Shown piece by piece: positions 5,801-7,342 of a stretch of 7,342 nt of DNA. This DNA comes from Verrucomicrobiaceae bacterium (GTDB taxonomy: Bacteria > Verrucomicrobiota > Verrucomicrobiia > Verrucomicrobiales > Akkermansiaceae): positions 1 to 7,342 of the forward strand of contig JAIXVN010000173.1 in assembly GCA_027483005.1 (NCBI GenBank). The letters run 5' to 3'. The position numbers and the translations under genes were made by a program. The notes below the pieces were generated by a model. It was not told the DNA's origin. It saw only the letters and a program-made list of their open reading frames with translations, and did not search any database. Position 1 is the stretch's first letter. The number at the start of each line of letters is the position of its first letter.

Positions 5801-7342
5801 CAGGTTGAAGGTCTGGGTGATCGGCCAGGCCGTGGGATTGGCGGCGACGATGACGTAGGAGGGCGAGGCAGGATCGCGATAGGCGGTGATGAGGGCGGTG
5901 GTGTTGCTGGTGATGCCGATGCGTTGGAAGCCCGGCCGCACGAACTTGCTGTAGTTTCCCATCACATAGAGACGCTTCGCGGGATTGGTCGTGCTGTTCC
6001 CGGCGAGCGACCCGGTGCCGCTGCCCTTGAGCCACCAGTAGTGGTAGGCGTTCGCCTCGGCGACGGCCATGAACTCGTGGATCTCGGCGGCCAGTTCGAG
6101 GCCGTTGGTGATCGTGTCGTTGTTTCCGAAGTAGTGCTCGGTTTCCCAGATGGCGACAGGCGCGGGGCTGCCGAACTGGGATACCGCGGACGCCGTACTT
6201 CCGTAGTTGTGCCCGCCGAGGATGCCGATCTTTGCGGCGGTGGCGGGGTCGTTCATCGTGTCCACCGCGAGCGGAAACTGCCAGTGCTGGCTTTCCGGGA
6301 GCATGATCTTGGTCGCGCCGACTCCCTTTGCCGCGAGGGCCGCCGAAAGGTAGGGCACGAAGTCGCGGAACTGTGCCGCCGACCAGAGGCAGGACTCGTA
6401 GGTGGTTTCGAGGTCGGGTTCGTTCTGGATCGAGATCGCATGGAGATTGATGCCGTGGTTCGTCTTCATGGATGAGACGTAGTTGGCGAGCTGGTTGGCG
6501 TAGGACTGGTAGTTCGCCGGGCTGGAGACGAAGCTTCCGCCGTTGACCGAATTCGAGGTCTTGAGGTGGGTCGGCGGACTCCAGGGGGTGCTCCAGACCC
6601 TGGCACCGCGGGCCTGGGCCATCTGCATGATCGAGGACTCGACGGTGGTGCCGTTGGGGGCGATGCGGCTGCGGAGGAGGGAGAGACCGACTCCATTTGA
6701 TCCCGTGGAGAAGAACAGGTCGGCCTCGGCCGTGGACCAAGAGCTGCCCCACGCGGAGGAGGCCCCGAAGCCATCGATCGTTTGTCGGACGGTTTCATAG
6801 TTGACCGTCGCCGTGTCTGTGATCGTCGAGCCGGTGAACTTGAGATTGTCCACCCAGAGCGTGCTGCCACCGGTCAGTGAGGTTCCGCCCCAAAGGTGGA
6901 CCATCACGTTGTTGATCTTGAGGAGATTCGGGTTGGTGGCGGGATCGAGTGGCAGGGTGATGCGTGTCCAGCCGGTGGAGGAGACCGGGATGTAGGCGCC
7001 TCCGAAGTAGAGTTGTCCGAAGCTGGGCGTGGCCATGCCGAGCTCGACGTAGCCGTAGATCGGGACTCCATTCCGGAGATAGCTGGCGGAACCGGGCGCG
7101 AATTTCACATCGCATTCGATCGCCGTGAACTGTCGCGCGCTGACGGCCGGACTGATGCCGGTGAAGCCATTGATCACGGTGAACTGGTTGCTGCCGCTGC
7201 CCGGAAAATTGGCGACAATCTTCAGCGCACCCGAGCCGCTGTTCGAGTCGGCATCTGTCGCTGGATCCCAGGATAGGGACTGGAAGGCCGAGCCGAACCA
7301 GTTGCTCCAGACGCTGCCGATCTGGCCTGCGGAATAACTGTA
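2807..7342 (-). CDS. Very large modular exported GH30 glycoside hydrolase (N-terminus outside window)
   Basis: At least 1511 residues are encoded. The frame is open to the right edge, so the GTG at 7177 is not the start and the signal peptide should lie upstream. Order, in visible residues: 1-172, carbohydrate-binding-like jelly roll (WVDNLKFTG at its end); about 179-560, GH30 barrel and side beta domain, beginning RQTIDGFGAS; 566-982, beta-helix stalk with two autotransporter-associated beta-strand units (about 696-729 and 796-831); 991-1079, Ig/PKD-like; 1084-1296, DNRLRE/CBM96-like; 1298-1380, second Ig/PKD-like; 1382-1511, C-terminal signature module. The acid/base is Glu308 in ISIQNEPD and the nucleophile Glu402 in WETEHY. 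YSKFVRPGFQRI resembles FSKFVRPGYVRI of Bacillus glucuronoxylanase XynC, so an endo-xylanase of the GH30_8 type is the best guess. However, the RRSYG loop that reads methylglucuronic acid there is KGSGTGS here. There is no autotransporter barrel and no C-terminal membrane anchor. It precedes the compact GH30 gene on the same strand by 71 bases, probably as one operon. Confidence 0.88.
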   Translation of the reverse strand, partial: YSYSAGQIGSVWSNWFGSAFQSLSWDPATDADSNSGSGALKIVANFPGSGSNQFTVINGFTGISPAVSARQFTAIECDVKFAPGSASYLRNGVPIYGYVELGMATPSFGQLYFGGAYIPVSSTGWTRITLPLDPATNPNLLKINNVMVHLWGGTSLTGGSTLWVDNLKFTGSTITDTATVNYETVRQTIDGFGASSAWGSSWSTAEADLFFSTGSNGVGLSLLRSRIAPNGTTVESSIMQMAQARGARVWSTPWSPPTHLKTSNSVNGGSFVSSPANYQSYANQLANYVSSMKTNHGINLHAISIQNEPDLETTYESCLWSAAQFRDFVPYLSAALAAKGVGATKIMLPESQHWQFPLAVDTMNDPATAAKIGILGGHNYGSTASAVSQFGSPAPVAIWETEHYFGNNDTITNGLELAAEIHEFMAVAEANAYHYWWLKGSGTGSLAGNSTTNPAKRLYVMGNYSKFVRPGFQRIGITSNTTALITAYRDPASPSYVIVAANPTAWPITQTFNLASCPTDSSLDRWITSDTLSLASQAAVNVSAGSFTAELQPFTVTTYVAASATPQLIALKSSDAIGSSSFNAIGNWNDTIIPTSTKNYTTGQYVLRTPSSGGNHTFAGHSLTVPQSGFLRFKGANNDRITIQNLTLDGGALENGNSATTFILDGSLSVNSPSILNPGLDSSRTIQIAAPITGTGSLDVGNGGAGSVILTGANDSFTGALNVNGGTTLKVASLSNLGGNPGSLNPAQLTLSGGTFQPTASFELRHPNSGITLGTGGATFSIPGGVTLSIANPISGSGMLTKSGTGTLTITGADSHSGNTAVSAGTLVTSGFSGGGSVNVSNGAFLTGGGTIQGNASISGTLAPTTDNLTFTAPLSFSASAKLQWELDVNNATADRVVAEAVTVTSGARIDLLLNSPDSTTNFLHSFWRSSRTFSLVSATSVTGSFTLGTVTADSGGRSAATYGSFVLQQSSTGVNLLWTPIPGFPMVEDPTLTLTQPASDLVSISHTGLGLRLAASSNSTPGNAVIWTQVSGPGTATFLNAAALETVVTFPVAGTYVLRSTITNSVGSVSRDLTVLVASPNLLTLSEGTDGYTHAGTFIRGDNTTMNSGSRDQIIVGRNGSPLRGLLSFNIPALPADAVVDQVTLDLSIAASGSGTLLGTLELHRLLTNFNEGSGDGSNASNGAGTGADWITRTGNALDPWTTAGGLSPIDCDPSNLAIVPGFNPTSTAVGTKMTFPSNEALIDLVSDAAGRTSPAAFLIRAAGDTPGGSTFVRFASDNHANLSLRPQLSIHYKLHETPSVSTGPAPSAVVGVASNLTGTLGNSLTSRWSLASGPGSADFTNDSQPMTSVTFNQAGSYLLRLSASNAYGETSTTVNVIVQDMAYLLWAQNEFSPDELNNPSISGPSAIAAGDGLTNLMKYALGLPPKVPSIANTMVTRTSGLLRFTYQRPFNRPDVTFSVEYSTTLAPGSWTTSGISLQRIATGTIETWQAEKPASGSPSGYLRLKVSRP

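Noticed and set aside
5784..6752. Minus-strand open frame of 322 codons inside the GH30 catalytic region
   Set aside because: Same-strand shadow in another frame; Arg/His/Pro-rich translation, while the overlapping frame holds GH30 motifs.
7175..7177. GTG as the start of the large GH30 protein
   Set aside because: The frame continues without stop for 55 more codons to the window edge and the extra sequence looks like part of the jelly-roll module, so the real start is outside.

Overview
The window most likely comes from a Verrucomicrobiota bacterium (Luteolibacter/Haloferula-like is my best guess). The DNA is GC-rich. The very large exported protein combines autotransporter-associated beta-strand repeats, Ig/PKD-like modules and a C-terminal module with a DGLTNLMKYALGL signature, a combination I associate with exported proteins of that phylum. 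The assignment rests on domain style only, as no rRNA or marker gene is present.

The window holds four genes in two convergent pairs. On the plus strand, positions 1-1265 carry the 3' end of an ArnA-type UDP-glucuronate decarboxylase and, directly abutting it (TGA then ATG), a complete ArnD-type deformylase. The order arnA-arnD is that of the enterobacterial arn operon for 4-amino-4-deoxy-L-arabinose (L-Ara4N) decoration of lipid A. No arnT or other arn gene follows, so the unit ends here. A 48-base gap (1266-1313) separates this pair from the minus-strand genes; it shows no convincing terminator.

On the minus strand, positions 7342-1314 carry two secreted glycoside hydrolases of family GH30 (clan GH-A). 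The first to be transcribed is a modular protein of at least 1511 residues whose N-terminus lies beyond the right edge. Its order is: carbohydrate-binding-like jelly roll, GH30 catalytic domain resembling glucuronoxylanases, beta-strand repeat stalk, Ig/PKD-like module, DNRLRE/CBM96-like module, second Ig/PKD-like module, C-terminal signature module. After a 71-base spacer comes a compact, signal-peptide-bearing GH30 enzyme of 473 residues. The spacer holds a perfect 8-base inverted repeat whose downstream arm covers the likely ribosome binding site of the second gene.

The two hydrolases probably form one operon for breakdown of a plant or algal polysaccharide, plausibly xylan or a related beta-glycan, outside the cytoplasm. 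The lipid A pair is functionally unrelated and only adjacent. No RNA gene, mobile element or CRISPR array was seen, and nothing here amounts to a wholly new system. The most interesting points are the altered substrate-specificity loop of the large GH30 enzyme, the divergent cysteine-rich small GH30 enzyme, and the spacer hairpin.
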